Part shown: positions 26,300 to 36,225 of the stretch, one piece after another
How positions within the stretch are numbered: position 1 is the first letter of the stretch
Layout of the letters: every line of letters begins with the position of its first letter
Program-made: the position numbers and the translations under genes
The notes under the pieces: generated by a model
Databases searched by the model: none
Seen by the model: only the letters and a program-made list of their open reading frames with translations
Told to the model about the DNA's origin: nothing
Assembly (NCBI RefSeq): GCF_000224145.3
Contig: NC_020169.2
Location: forward strand, 1,463,479 to 1,527,478
DNA: 64,000 nt
Direction: 5' to 3'
Origin: Ciona intestinalis
Taxonomy: Eukaryota > Chordata > Ascidiacea > Phlebobranchia > Cionidae

Positions 26300-26820
26300 C
26301 GAGGCTTCCCATCGCGACCGCGCACTTCGTTGAACAATAAAACGGCGCATTAACTTATAAGGAAAGTGGAACCACATAAACAACTAGAAACGAGTAAAAT
26401 ACCTCTGCGATTGCTCGTTTTTTTAAATACGCAGTACCATATATAGGACGAAAGAGAGTGCAAATGTTCTAGTATATGAAAGGTAGCCGATCGGCAGTAT
26501 TTAAAATGTGTTCTTCCACATAATATATTTGAGAAACATTAATCCTACCAATGAAACCTAGAACTTTATATATATTTCTAGTATGGGAACGTGTTTCCCT
26601 TTGCTTGCGTCAGCATTATTGCTTTCCCATCGCACTCGCGCACTTCGGTGAACCAATGAAAAGGCGCATTAACTTATCAGGAAAGTGGAACCGCATAAAC
26701 AACAACTAGGAACAAGCTAAAAATACCTCTGCAACTGCTTGTTTTTGGTTGACCGGGTACCATATAAGACGAAATAGAGTGCAAATGTTCGAGTATAAAA
26801 AGGCAGCCGTTGCAGGAATT
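26300..26820 (+). repeat. Duplicated promoter blocks upstream of collectin copy B
   Basis: Two similar blocks lie in tandem, about 26300-26520 and 26620-26820. Both contain GCGCATTAACTTAT, GGAAAGTGGAACC, AATACCTCTGC, a CCATAT-A-GACGAAA segment and GAGTGCAAATGTTC, followed by a stem like GTATATGAAAGGTAGCCG or GTATAAAAAGGCAGCCG. Only the second block has an intact TATA box and precedes an exon. The first looks like a relic or upstream promoter. The same pair recurs downstream of copy B (partly in a gap) and upstream of copy D at 30910-31600. Confidence 0.6.
26794..26802 (+). promoter_or_regulatory. TATA box, collectin-like gene copy B
   Basis: TATAAAAAG lies 43 bases before the ATG at 26837, which leaves a very short 5' leader. 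The same motif is placed identically before copy D (31572-31580). Confidence 0.55.
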
Positions 26821-26836
26821 GGCTTACAATGGTAAA

Positions 26837-27854
26837 ATGATGACTTCTACATTTATGTTTTTGCTGCTCGTAGCTTCATCAATAGTTGTTGCAACAGCTG
26901 AATATTTAGTTTGTAAATCTATCAACGAAGTCTTTCATTCAAGAGATATCAATGCGCCGCACAACTTAACAGAAATACGAGAACCCCCTGGTCGACCTGG
27001 AAAAAGGGGACCTCCTGGCACGGTTGGGAATCCTGGTCCAGTAGGTCCACCAGCAGTAGTTGATTGGGACAGAATTAAAACACAAATTCGTCAATTGGTG
27101 GAAAACTACAGTGAGTATGTTAAGATAGCATAAATGAATGTAACTTAATTTATCCTCACGTTGCCGAAAAACGACAGTCGTTATCACACGGGTGTGCACC
27201 TCGCGCCAGCTTACGAGTTACCATGTATGTTACTCTGTGGTTGATCATTTTTTGTAGATTTTTATTTTTTTATGTGTAGTTGATAACTTGGACAACCAAT
27301 TAGTTACCGCAGCAATGGCCGTTAAGTGGCTTGCCCAAGGTCACACACGCCCATAGTGGTAACAATGACGAGCCTTGAACCCGTTACCTCTGGCCTAGAG
27401 GTAACGGCGCGCTAACCAATTAAACTGTACTACGGCGCCGGACAGAACACAAGTAATTGTTAATATAGTAGGGTGGGGGAAGATGGGACACCTATGACAN
27501 NNNNNNNNNNNNNNNNNNNNNNNNNNNNNNNNNNNNNNNNNNNNNNNNNGGTTGTTACGTTTGTTTTAGNTAATAAACAATATAATATTTCTAATACTTT
27601 AGACTTTGAAGTACCCAGATAAGTTTCAGTAGGTATTGAATTATTCGATATTTTACTCACAGAACAACATGGTGAGAATACGCAACGGGAGCAGTGGTTA
27701 TGTGGAGTGGTATTTTGGATATCCTTCCTCCAATGTTGACCACAACGTGTTAGCTACCACTGTTGCCATTAAACCCATAAGGACACGTACTGGAATGTTT
27801 AACATATACCCAAGTCACAATAGACCAGTTCCACTATGTGAGTTCCCACTGTAG
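26837..27854 (+). CDS. Collectin-like secreted lectin, copy B (exon 2 in assembly gap)
   Basis: Exon 1 (26837-27110) encodes the signal peptide, Cys and collagen stem (EIREPPGRPGKRGPPGTVG), very like copy A. Its first triplets are altered, because Glu replaces Gly before PPG. Exon 3 (27663-27854) encodes the same 64-residue C-terminal lectin segment as copy A. Exon 2 is not visible, but base 27550 and the following GTTGTTAC match the end of exon 2 and the donor of copy A, so exon 2 should lie in the N gap 27500-27549 (true size unknown). Intron 1 is far longer than in copy A because it carries a SINE and a MITE. It is probably a functional gene if exon 2 is intact. Confidence 0.7.
27119..27455 (-). 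repeat. SINE, tRNA-derived, in intron 1 of collectin copy B
   Basis: Read on the minus strand, the element starts with a tRNA-like head: TTAATTGGTTAGCGCGCCG resembles box A, and GGGTTCAAGGCTCGTC box B. It continues through the family tail (CTTGGGCAAGCCACTTAACGG, TACATGGTAACTCGTAAGCTGG) to a pyrimidine/TTAA end. It is nearly full length, and the same insertion is present in copy D. Confidence 0.75.
27469..27499. mobile_element. MITE left end, truncated by assembly gap
   Basis: TAGTAGGGTGGGGGAAGATG is the left terminal repeat of the GTGGGG family. The rest is in the N gap. It lies in intron 1 of collectin copy B, at the same place as in copy D. Confidence 0.7.
27500..27549. other. Assembly gap (50 N)
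   Basis: Fifty Ns, a conventional size, inside collectin copy B. It probably hides the rest of the MITE and exon 2. A single extra N lies at 27570. Confidence 0.95.
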
Positions 27855-28877
27855 TTGGTGAATATACTTACACCTCATGATGAACCTTTACTGTAAATAT
27901 ATACGGTGTTAACAATTAACAGTAAAGGACCTGCTTCAATAAAAAAGTAACCGCTATTGGACAAATTTGCAAAACCTAGAGATAACCTAGGTAAAGTTTT
28001 AACTCTGTAAACCATGTCGGGTGTGAAAAAGTTAACCTGGAAACAAATCATTTAGCACGAGAACGCATCAATTCTTTATTTTACACACATCGCATATATG
28101 TATGTATGAGGCAAATGAAACCGAATTTTAGGTATTGCATTGACAGTATTTAAAATGTGATCTTCCTCACAACAATTTGGAAAAAAAATAACCCAACTAA
28201 TAAAAGCAAGTGCCACTTGTTTTTAGTAAAAATGAAGAAATAACGTAATTAAACGGTAAACGTAGCATTATCACAGCGTTGGTAATTTAAAATGCATTGA
28301 ACCATAAAATACTGAAGTGATTGATTCCTTGATGGTGAAAACACAGTGCAAGAAAACAGCCCTTGCAAATTGAAGAGCTTGATATAGGTTATTGGTATTG
28401 CATCATTTCCTCCGTTAGTTACACCGAGGCTTCCAATCGCGACCGCGCACTTCGGTGAACAAATGAAACGGCGCATTAACTTATAAGGAAAGTGGAACCG
28501 CCTAAACAACTAGAAACGAGTAAAATACCTCTGCGATTGCTCGTTTTTTAAATACGCAGTAGGCCTATACCATATAGGACGAAAGAGAGTGCAAATGTTC
28601 TAGTATATGAAAGGTAGCCGATCGGTATTATTTAAAATGTTTTCTTTCACATAATCTATTTGAGAAACATTAATTCTACCAATGAAACCGAGAGCTTGTT
28701 CGTTGCAGAAAGGAAGAAAGAACATAAACGGTAAACTATGGAATACTAGAACTGCTGTGGCTACGTTTACCACAGTGTTGGTAAATAAAGTGCATTGAAC
28801 TATAACATGGTCGGGCACGTGATTAGGCAGAACAATAAATCAGTCCAGCAAAGTAAATGTAGCTTTATATATATTTC

Positions 28878-29548
28878 NNNNNNNNNNNNNNNNNNNNNNN
28901 NNNNNNNNNNNNNNNNNNNNNNNNNNNNNNNNNNNNNNNNNNNNNNNNNNNNNNNNNNNNNNNNNNNNNNNNNNNNNNNNNNNNNNNNNNNNNNNNNNNN
29001 NNNNNNNNNNNNNNNNNNNNNNNNNNNNNNNNNNNNNNNNNNNNNNNNNNNNNNNNNNNNNNNNNNNNNNNNNNNNNNNNNNNNNNNNNNNNNNNNNNNN
29101 NNNNNNNNNNNNNNNNNNNNNNNNNNNNNNNNNNNNNNNNNNNNNNNNNNNNNNNNNNNNNNNNNNNNNNNNNNNNNNNNNNNNNNNNNNNNNNNNNNNN
29201 NNNNNNNNNNNNNNNNNNNNNNNNNNNNNNNNNNNNNNNNNNNNNNNNNNNNNNNNNNNNNNNNNNNNNNNNNNNNNNNNNNNNNNNNNNNNNNNNNNNN
29301 NNNNNNNNNNNNNNNNNNNNNNNNNNNNNNNNNNNNNNNNNNNNNNNNNNNNNNNNNNNNNNNNNNNNNNNNNNNNNNNNNNNNNNNNNNNNNNNNNNNN
29401 NNNNNNNNNNNNNNNNNNNNNNNNNNNNNNNNNNNNNNNNNNNNNNNNNNNNNNNNNNNNNNNNNNNNNNNNNNNNNNNNNNNNNNNNNNNNNNNNNNNN
29501 NNNNNNNNNNNNNNNNNNNNNNNNNNNNNNNNNNNNNNNNNNNNNNNN
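28878..29548. other. Assembly gap (671 N) in the collectin array
   Basis: By comparison with 31350-32290, the gap should contain the functional promoter block, exon 1 of copy C, and the intron-1 SINE and left half of the MITE. Confidence 0.95.
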
Positions 29549-29700
29549 TAAATATCCTGTTCGTGTTTTAAACAATTAACGACGGTCTATGGGAGCCGTG
29601 AGGATAAAGTTTTATAAAAAATCGTTAAATGTTTGTTTACTACCAAATTGGAGGAGAAAATAGATTGAAAAGGTGTCCCATCTTCCCCCACCCTACTATA
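29549..29700. mobile_element. MITE right part, GTGGGG family
   Basis: The interior (AAATATCCTGTTCGTGTTTT) and right terminal repeat (GGTGTCCCATCTTCCCCCAC, then CCTACTATA) are present. The left part is in the gap. It sits in intron 1 of collectin copy C. Confidence 0.75.
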
Positions 29701-29790
29701 CGTTTATATTAAATATCCCACTGCAGATTTGTAAAAAGTATACAAGGGGAATAGAAACAATTTCAATGCTATAATTAATTATTTTTACAG

Positions 29791-30332
29791 CGAGATGCTC
29801 AGGATTGATTTACCACGGTCGATGTATAAAGCTGATCTACACAGCTGGCTACGGAACAACAAAACAAGACTCGGAAAGAATTTGCCATTTTTACGACCTG
29901 TCAACTGATTGACATCGAAAGTAACGAAATGTACGACCTTGTCTACAACTACGTAAAAAATGCCTGGAATTCCTACGTGGACGTGAACTATGACTTCGTT
30001 CAAGTGTGGCTGGCTTCTACATACGAGGTTGTTACTTTGTTTTAGTAATGAACAATATAATATTTCTAATACTTTAGACTTTGAAGTACCCAGATAAGTT
30101 TCAGTAGGTATTGAATTATTCGATATTTTACTCACAGAACAACATGGTGAGAATACGCAACGGGAGCAGTGATGGTTATGTGGATTGGTATTTTGGATAT
30201 CCAACCTCCAATGTTGGCCACAACGTGTTAGCTACCATTGTTGCCATTAAACCCACAAGGACACGTACTGGAATGTTTAACATATACCCAGGTCACAATA
30301 GACCAATTCCACTATGTGAGTTCCCACTGTAG
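29791..30332 (+). pseudogene. Collectin-like lectin, copy C (frameshifted exon 2; exon 1 in gap)
   Basis: Exon 2 (29791-30027) and exon 3 (30138-30332) are nearly identical to copy A. Exon 2 is 237 bases against 236 in copy A: one extra base around 29894-29901 (TTACGACCTGTC against TTACAACGGTC) shifts the frame and brings a stop within a few codons. Exon 3 keeps an open frame with one added Asp codon (SSDGYVDW). Exon 1 would fall in the N gap. The copy is either a very young pseudogene or a base-calling or assembly error in a near-identical repeat. Confidence 0.65.
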
Positions 30333-31571
30333 TTGGTGAATATACTTACACCTCATGATGAACCTTTACTGTAAATATATACGGTGTTAACAATTAACAG
30401 TATACAGGACCTGTTTTAATAAAAAAGTAGCCGCTATTGAACAAATTTGCAAAACCTAGAGATAACCTAGGTAAAGTTTTAAATCTGTAAACCATGTCGG
30501 GTGTGAAAAAGTTAACCTGGAAGCAAATCATTTAGCACGAGAATGCATCAATTCTTTATTTTACACACATCGTATATATGTATGTATGAGGCAAATGAAA
30601 CCGAATTTTAGGTATTGCATTTACAGTATTTAAAATGTGATCTTCCTCACAACAATTTGGAAAAAATAACCCAACCAATAAAAGCAAGTGCTACTTGTTT
30701 TTAGTAAAAATGAAGAAATAACGTGATTAAACGGTAAACGTAGCATTATCACAGCGTTGGTAATTTAAAATGCATTGAACCATAAAATACTGAAGTGATT
30801 AATTACTTGATGGTGAAAACACAGTGCAAAAAACAGCCCTTGCAAATTGAAGAGCTTGGTATAGGTTATTGGTATTGCATCATTTCCTCCGTTAGTTACA
30901 CCGAGGCTTCCAATCGCGACCGCGCACTTCGGTGAACAAATGAAACGGCGCATTAACTTATAAGGAAAGTGGAACCGCCTAAACAACTAGAAACGAGTAA
31001 AATACCTCTGCGATTGCTCGTTTTTTAAATACGCAGTAGGCCTATACCATATAGGACGAAAGAGAGTGCAAATGTTCTAGTATATGAAAGGTAGCCGATC
31101 GGTATTATTTAAAATGTTTTCTTTCACATAATCTATTTGAGAAACATTAATTCTACCAATGAAACCGAGAGCTTGTTCGTTGCAGAAAGGAAGAAAGAAC
31201 ATAAACGGTAAACTATGGAATACTAGAACTGCTGTGGCTACGTTTACCACAGTGTTGGTAAATAAAGTGCATTGAACTATAACATGGTCGGGCACGTGAT
31301 TAGGCAGAACAATAAATCAGTCCAGCAAAGTAAATGTAGCTTTATATATATTTCTATAGTATGGGAACGTTTCTCCCTTTGCTTGCGTCAGCATTATTGC
31401 TTTCCCATCGCACTCGCGCATTTTGGCGAACCAATGAAAAGGCGCATTAACTTATCAGGAAAGTGGAACCGCATAAACAACAACTAGGAACAAGCTAAAA
31501 ATACCTCTGCAACTGCTTGTTTTTGGTTGACCGGGTACCATATAAGACGAAATAGAGTGCAAATGTTCGAG

Positions 31572-31580
31572 TATAAAAAG
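31572..31580 (+). promoter_or_regulatory. TATA box, collectin-like copy D
   Basis: TATAAAAAG in GAGTATAAAAAGGCAGCC, placed as in copy B, about 40 bases before the exon 1 ATG. Confidence 0.55.
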
Positions 31581-31907
31581 GCAGCCGTTGCAGGAATTGG
31601 CTTACACTGGTAAAATGATAACTTCTACATTTGTGTTTTTGCTGCTCGTAGCTTCATCAATAGTTGTTGCAACAGCTGAATATCTAGTTTGTAAATCTAT
31701 CAATGAGGTCTTTCATTCAAGAGATATCAATACACCGCACAACTCAACAGGAATACGAGTACCGCCTGGTCGACCTGGAAAAAGGGGACCTCCTGGCACG
31801 GTTGGGAATCCTGGACCAGTAGGTCCACCAGCAGCAGTCGACTGGGACAGAGTTGAAACACAAGTTCGTCAATTGGTCGAAAACTACAGTGAGTATGTTA
31901 AGATAGC

Positions 31908-32217
31908 ATAAATGAATGTAACTTAATTTATCCTCACGTTGCCGGAAAACGACAGTCGTTATAAAACGGGTGTTCATACACCTCGTGCCAGCTTACGAGT
32001 TACCATGTATGTTACTCTGTGCTGGATGATTATTTTTTTGTGGATTTTTTATTTTTTTATGTGTAGTTGGTAACTTGGACAACCCATTAGTTACCGCAGC
32101 AATTGCCGTTAAGTGTCTTGCCCAAGGTTACACACGCCTATAGTGGTAACAATGACGAGCCTTGAACCCGTTACCTCTGGGATAATTAAACTGTACTACG
32201 GCGCCGGACAGAACACA
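31908..32217 (-). repeat. SINE, tRNA-derived, in intron 1 of collectin copy D
   Basis: Same insertion and orientation as at 27119-27455, with a short deletion in the tRNA-like head (the stretch between box B and box A). It marks copies B and D as sharing an ancestor after the insertion. Confidence 0.7.
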
Positions 32218-32238
32218 AGTAATTGTTAATACGTTTAT

Positions 32239-32385
32239 ATAGTAGGGTGGGGGAAGATAGGACACCTTTAGCACATATTATCCAAATATCCTGATCGTGT
32301 TTTAAACAAATAACAACGGTCTATGAAAGTCATGAGGACATAGTTTCATATTTCTTTGAATGTTTTTTGTTTACTACTAAATGGG
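32239..32385. mobile_element. MITE left half, GTGGGG family
   Basis: Begins TAGTAGGGTGGGGGAAGATA and runs through ATATCCTGATCGTGTTTTAA to TTTGTTTACTACTAAATGGG, where similarity stops abruptly. The right half is absent and replaced by unassigned sequence. Confidence 0.7.
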
Positions 32386-32847
32386 ACTGTTATCGCAAGA
32401 TATACGTGAATATGTTTAGTTAACTTTAAGTTCGAACCTACTTTGTTACCCGCATTTGATTTACCGTTAATCGTATATAAGTTCAATGAAGCGTGCTGTA
32501 TTTGCGTTCGTGCGTTTAAGTTTTAGTTTATGTGCCTTTAAGTTTATGTGCTCTAACGTCTAGCCAATCAGCGCCGCCCGCATCACTCGGGTTTGGCTTA
32601 CTTCCTTGGTTTCCTATACGTCCTTTAGTTGTAGTTGCATTGACTTTAAGTTTAGTATGCACGTTTACAGCCAGCTTTATATATTCGCTTTAAGTTTATC
32701 GTCTCACCAATTATTCTTTCCTATTCCAGATGTATAAGTTATTAAATCCAAAATGATGGTATCATATTAATAGCCGCAAACAGTTTGTAAGTACTTTGTT
32801 GTTCCTTTAACGTTGCGTTATTTAATCGTTCTTATTTTGTTATACAG
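32386..32847. other. Unassigned block between collectin exons
   Basis: This stretch replaces the expected MITE right half and CTLD exon 2. It has T-rich, repeated TTTAAGTTTA/TTTATGTG wording and an AGCCAATCAGCGCC motif, but no open frame and no match elsewhere in the window. It could be an insertion or an intron segment from a different paralogue. Confidence 0.35.
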
Positions 32848-32852
32848 AAAAG

Positions 32853-32902
32853 NNNNNNNNNNNNNNNNNNNNNNNNNNNNNNNNNNNNNNNNNNNNNNNN
32901 NN
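32853..32902. other. Assembly gap (50 N)
   Basis: Fifty Ns just inside the start of the 3' exon of collectin copy D; real size unknown. Confidence 0.95.
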
Positions 32903-33183
32903 ATGCGCAACGGGAGCAGTGGTTATGTGAAGTGTTTTCCAGGACATCCCATAAACGAACCTGTCTGCGGCAGTTTAGCTTTGGATGTTGCTATTAAACC
33001 TCCAAGAACACACAATGGGATGTTTGACGTGGATCCAAGTTACAGAAGGCCAGTTCCACTGTGTACGTTTCCACTGTAGCTGGTGAATTTAGCTACAACT
33101 GCTGTCAAACCTTTAGCTGTAAATAGTTTTACAAATAATAATAAACCTAACCACTTTTAAACGGGCTACGGATATTTCAGTTA

Positions 33184-33373
33184 TAGTAAGCAGTAAGGTA
33201 TAGATGGGCCACTTTTTACTTTATTTTCCGGTCTCATTTGGTAGTAAACAACGAACATTCAAATAGTTGTAAAACCTCATGTCTCACATAGACCGTTATT
33301 AGTTGTTTAAAACACGATCAGGATATTTGGATATTTCATGCTAAAGGTGTTCCGTTTCCCCTCCCTATACTAT
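33184..33373. mobile_element. MITE, full-length but decayed, GTGGGG family
   Basis: The interior is well preserved (TCATTTGGTAGTAAACAACG, AAACACGATCAGGATATTTG). The left end reads AGTAAGGTATAGATGGGCC and the right end GTTCCGTTTCCCCTCCCTAT, both diverged from the terminal-repeat consensus. Confidence 0.65.
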
Positions 33374-34328
33374 TTAGTTGCAACTCTGCAGACTATGGGC
33401 GTATAAGACATGACACAGAAAGGTTGGTGATAGATTTACAGGGAAACAAAAGTGTGACGTATTATTTCTTTCTGTGTTTGCTGTGGCGTATTTCTGCACT
33501 GTTTCTGGTTTTGCTTCTTTTGTTAATGAGTTTTCTGTTGTATTGATACGTCTTGCGCTAAACCACCTTTGGGCATGATTGGTCGTCGTGGCGCGAGTGC
33601 GCCTTTTCTCCTGTTTCCTACATACGCCCGAGTACTGTATACGATTAGCAGTTCTTGTTGTGGGTATGGTTGAGTAACGTTGCGTTGGTGTATTAAATTG
33701 CCGTGTTTAGAACGTTGGTATATTTCATAATCGTGGTCAAAACATTAGTGTATTCGATCATTATCCGTACCGTTCTAATCGTTTTATTATTAATATAATA
33801 GTTTCTGTCATTAAACTGTTAAGAAATCCTACACCAGTCTGGTCCGTCGCGGTAGGCCGTTATAGAGCAGTGTCCCGACCTCACTTTATGTGATAAAGTA
33901 ACTTATTATATTTGGACTTAACAAACTAAAACGATGAATATCTACAAATATATAACAACGATACAATACATAATAATAAACCTAAGGAAACTCTATACAA
34001 CATAACTATACTGCAGTACCAAAACTACCAACTAAACTAACTGGTGACTGAGCGCAAAACACGACACAACAAAAGCGTTAATTACTCGGCGCGGGCGGCA
34101 GGAATAAAAGCGCCGGAATGTTATCAAGGCGAGACGAGGTAGCGGTAAAATACTACCACACAAAAGAAGTAAAATGCGATTAAACTAATGCACTAGTAAC
34201 GGTGTTTCCTTCGAGCAGTAAAATTTATACCGTAACTAAACAATCGAAGAAACGTAGTTTATATAAGAAATAAACACATATTAAACAAACAAAAAAATCC
34301 GCACTACAATAATCATCCGCTAAGTAAT

Positions 34329-34640
34329 AACTTGATAACTCGTAGGCTGGCACAAGGTGTATGAAACAAAATGGAAGGGGATCAAGTCATTTGTATTTAT
34401 ATGAACGCACTTAAAACGAAACTACAAATTTGAATGTAAAAAAAAAAACAGTAATAAGGTTTTGGTTCTATAGCTTTTGAGCTTAGTAAGGGCTTTCTCG
34501 TAACCCTAGCGGTCGAATGAATGTAACTTATTATTTACCCTAGCGTGATGGGACAGCAACTGTCGTTTTAAAATAGATGTTCTGCTTCACACACCTCGTG
34601 TCCGACTCAGAGGTACCCTATATGTAATCTATGACCTTTG
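34329..34640. repeat. SINE fragments in inverted arrangement
   Basis: A plus-strand tail fragment (AACTCGTAGGCTGGCACAAG, about 34335) and a minus-strand tail fragment (about 34516-34640: ATGAATGTAACTTATTATTT, then CACACACCTCGTGTCC) flank about 145 bases of unrelated sequence. Neither tRNA head is present. Confidence 0.45.
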
Positions 34641-35213
34641 GGTTAAAAGCAAAGCCACAATGCAACAGTTTTAGTTGACCAAACAAGAGATTCCAGTTAT
34701 ATTTTAAAATCTGCTTTATAGTTATATTTTGAGAAAACCAACAACGCAAAAATGGTACAACTGCTTAAACAGAAAAGAAATTATATACGAAGGGTACATC
34801 CGTGCCCAAAAGTGCCCGTATCAGAACTATATGCCTTTTAACCTTTTTACAAAGGGAGGTGTAGATGTCTATACGCCTACAACAATAAGCCTGGGCCGAA
34901 TACATGTAACTTGAACTGATTAGCCCGGTGGTATCTAATGTTACGAATGTACAGTTTTAGTTGTAGTAATATGGTTTTGGTCAATACAAACTACCCTGGG
35001 AAGTTACTACTGTTACGCAAGCTGGCGTTCAGGAAACGCTTGAATGGAGTTGTATAGCTTGTGGTGTCTCACTACCAAACCAGGGTATAAAGGAGAAATG
35101 GCATTGTTTACCAAGTTTGTGGCAGTATATTTTCGCTATTTCTATTTCATATTCTTGCGCTATCGATTGAGTTTTATAATGCTTGGAGTGAAATTAAGAA
35201 TTGGAACTAGTAG

Positions 35214-35244
35214 AACACACACACACACACATATATATATATAT
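35214..35244. repeat. Microsatellite (AC)n(AT)n
   Basis: An uninterrupted run of AC dinucleotides followed by AT dinucleotides. Confidence 0.9.
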
Positions 35245-35394
35245 GTTTGTGTTGAGCTATAGACACGTTGCAGCTTTTAGCTATTTACAAACAGATGCCA
35301 GTTGCGCTTAAATATTAACTCGCAACGGGTCGGCTGTTTTACGAAAATAGATTGTTGGCGGTGTGTAGAGTTAGGTCGCTTCTACGACAAAGTG

Positions 35395-36073
35395 ATGTAT
35401 TCGTTTATGAGTAGTTTTGTTGTGCTTAGTGCCCTTATTGTGATTACGGCAAAATCTGAGGAAGTTTACAAACATGAAGAGTTAAAGGCCAGGTTAACGC
35501 CGCTGCAATATCACGTGACACAGGAGAGGGGCACAGAAGAGTAAGTCGATTACAGTGGCTTTTGTATTGTACGCATGAGCGGTTGAATGCTGACAAATCG
35601 CAAGTTTATTTCAGACCGTTTACGGGCGAATTTAACGACCATAAGGGAACGGGTGCTTACAAGTGCGTTGTATGTGGAACACCATTGTTTCAGTGAGTTG
35701 GTCTTAAAAAAGATTTAAGCAGCAAACAAAAACACCTTAACCTTTTTCAGTTCAGATCAAAAGTATAATTCGGGGTCAGGATGGCCGTCGTTTTATGACA
35801 CAACGCACAAATCGTCAATTGAAGAAAAGCAAGACGACCGTGAGGGCCGTGTCAGAACTGAAGTAGTGTGCAATAAAGTAAGGCAGTAAGCCATATATTG
35901 ACGCAGGAGCTTATCTTTAAAAAACTTTACCTTGAACGAATTCTTTTCAGTGCAAATCCCACTTAGGACATGTGTTTAAAGACGGCCCTGAACCTACAAG
36001 TCTTCGGTATTGTATAAACAGTGCATCACTAACCTTCGATTCAACCGAACAAAAAGATAAAGAAGAACTGTGA
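35395..36073 (+). CDS. MSRB3: Methionine-R-sulfoxide reductase B, MSRB3 type
   Basis: MsrB enzymes reduce methionine-R-sulfoxide in proteins. Four exons (35395-35540, 35615-35692, 35751-35877, 35951-36073) join in frame to 157 residues. The N-terminus [20 protein letters not shown] is a hydrophobic signal sequence, suggesting the secretory pathway, as for the ER form of MSRB3. Then come [20 protein letters not shown] (matching MSRB3), the first zinc CxxC in [17 protein letters not shown], the second zinc CxxC in [12 protein letters not shown], and the catalytic Cys in [11 protein letters not shown]. The catalytic residue is Cys, not selenocysteine as in MSRB1. No C-terminal KDEL-like signal is present (the protein ends KDKEEL). 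It converges on TOP3B, with 152 bases between the stops. Confidence 0.93.
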
Positions 36074-36225
36074 GCACTATGTCTACTTGTGAATTCTAGA
36101 TAAAAAATGCAAATAAACTAGATTTTGAAGGAATGTTTTTTCTGTGTCATTATAACAACCAAATGTGAAGAAGAAAGTTAACTCGAACAAAATCAATTTC
36201 ATGGAATATTTTATTGCTGAATAAA

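Larger units (their letters stand above)
31615..33079 (+). pseudogene. Collectin-like lectin, copy D (exon 1 plus divergent exon 3; exon 2 not found)
   Basis: Exon 1 (31615-31888) encodes MITSTFVFLLLVASS, the Cys and nine collagen triplets, almost identical to copies A and B. The 3' exon (from about 32848, through the N gap, to 33079) encodes a clearly different lectin C-terminus: GSSGYVKCFPGHPINEPVCG and PVPLCTFPL, with two extra cysteines. No CTLD exon 2 is visible in 31889-32847, which holds a SINE, a MITE half and about 450 bases of unassigned sequence. Either a deletion joined two paralogues, or the assembly collapsed two genes, with the missing parts at the 50-N gap. It may be a working gene in the real genome. 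Confidence 0.55.
33080..35394. other. Intergenic region downstream of collectin array
   Basis: No coding exon is recognised. It holds a MITE (33184-33373), unassigned sequence around 33450-33900, two SINE fragments in opposite orientation (about 34329-34370 and 34516-34640), and an (AC)n(AT)n microsatellite at 35214-35244. The MSRB3 promoter should lie at the right end. Confidence 0.4.

Noticed and set aside
28249-28818. Conserved minus-strand open frames (86 and 72 residues) repeated downstream of lectin copies
   Set aside because: They are preserved only because the whole tandem unit is nearly identical. They have no splice context or domain and overlap promoter-like repeats.
28795-29575. 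Long open frames across N runs (also at 60983-61842)
   Set aside because: Artefacts of Ns being read as open codons.
33450-33900. Possible solo LTR (TG-start, ATTAAA-like signal and a TGGTCCGTCGCGGTAGG stretch after it)
   Set aside because: No second LTR, no coding remains and no convincing primer-binding site; left as unassigned sequence.
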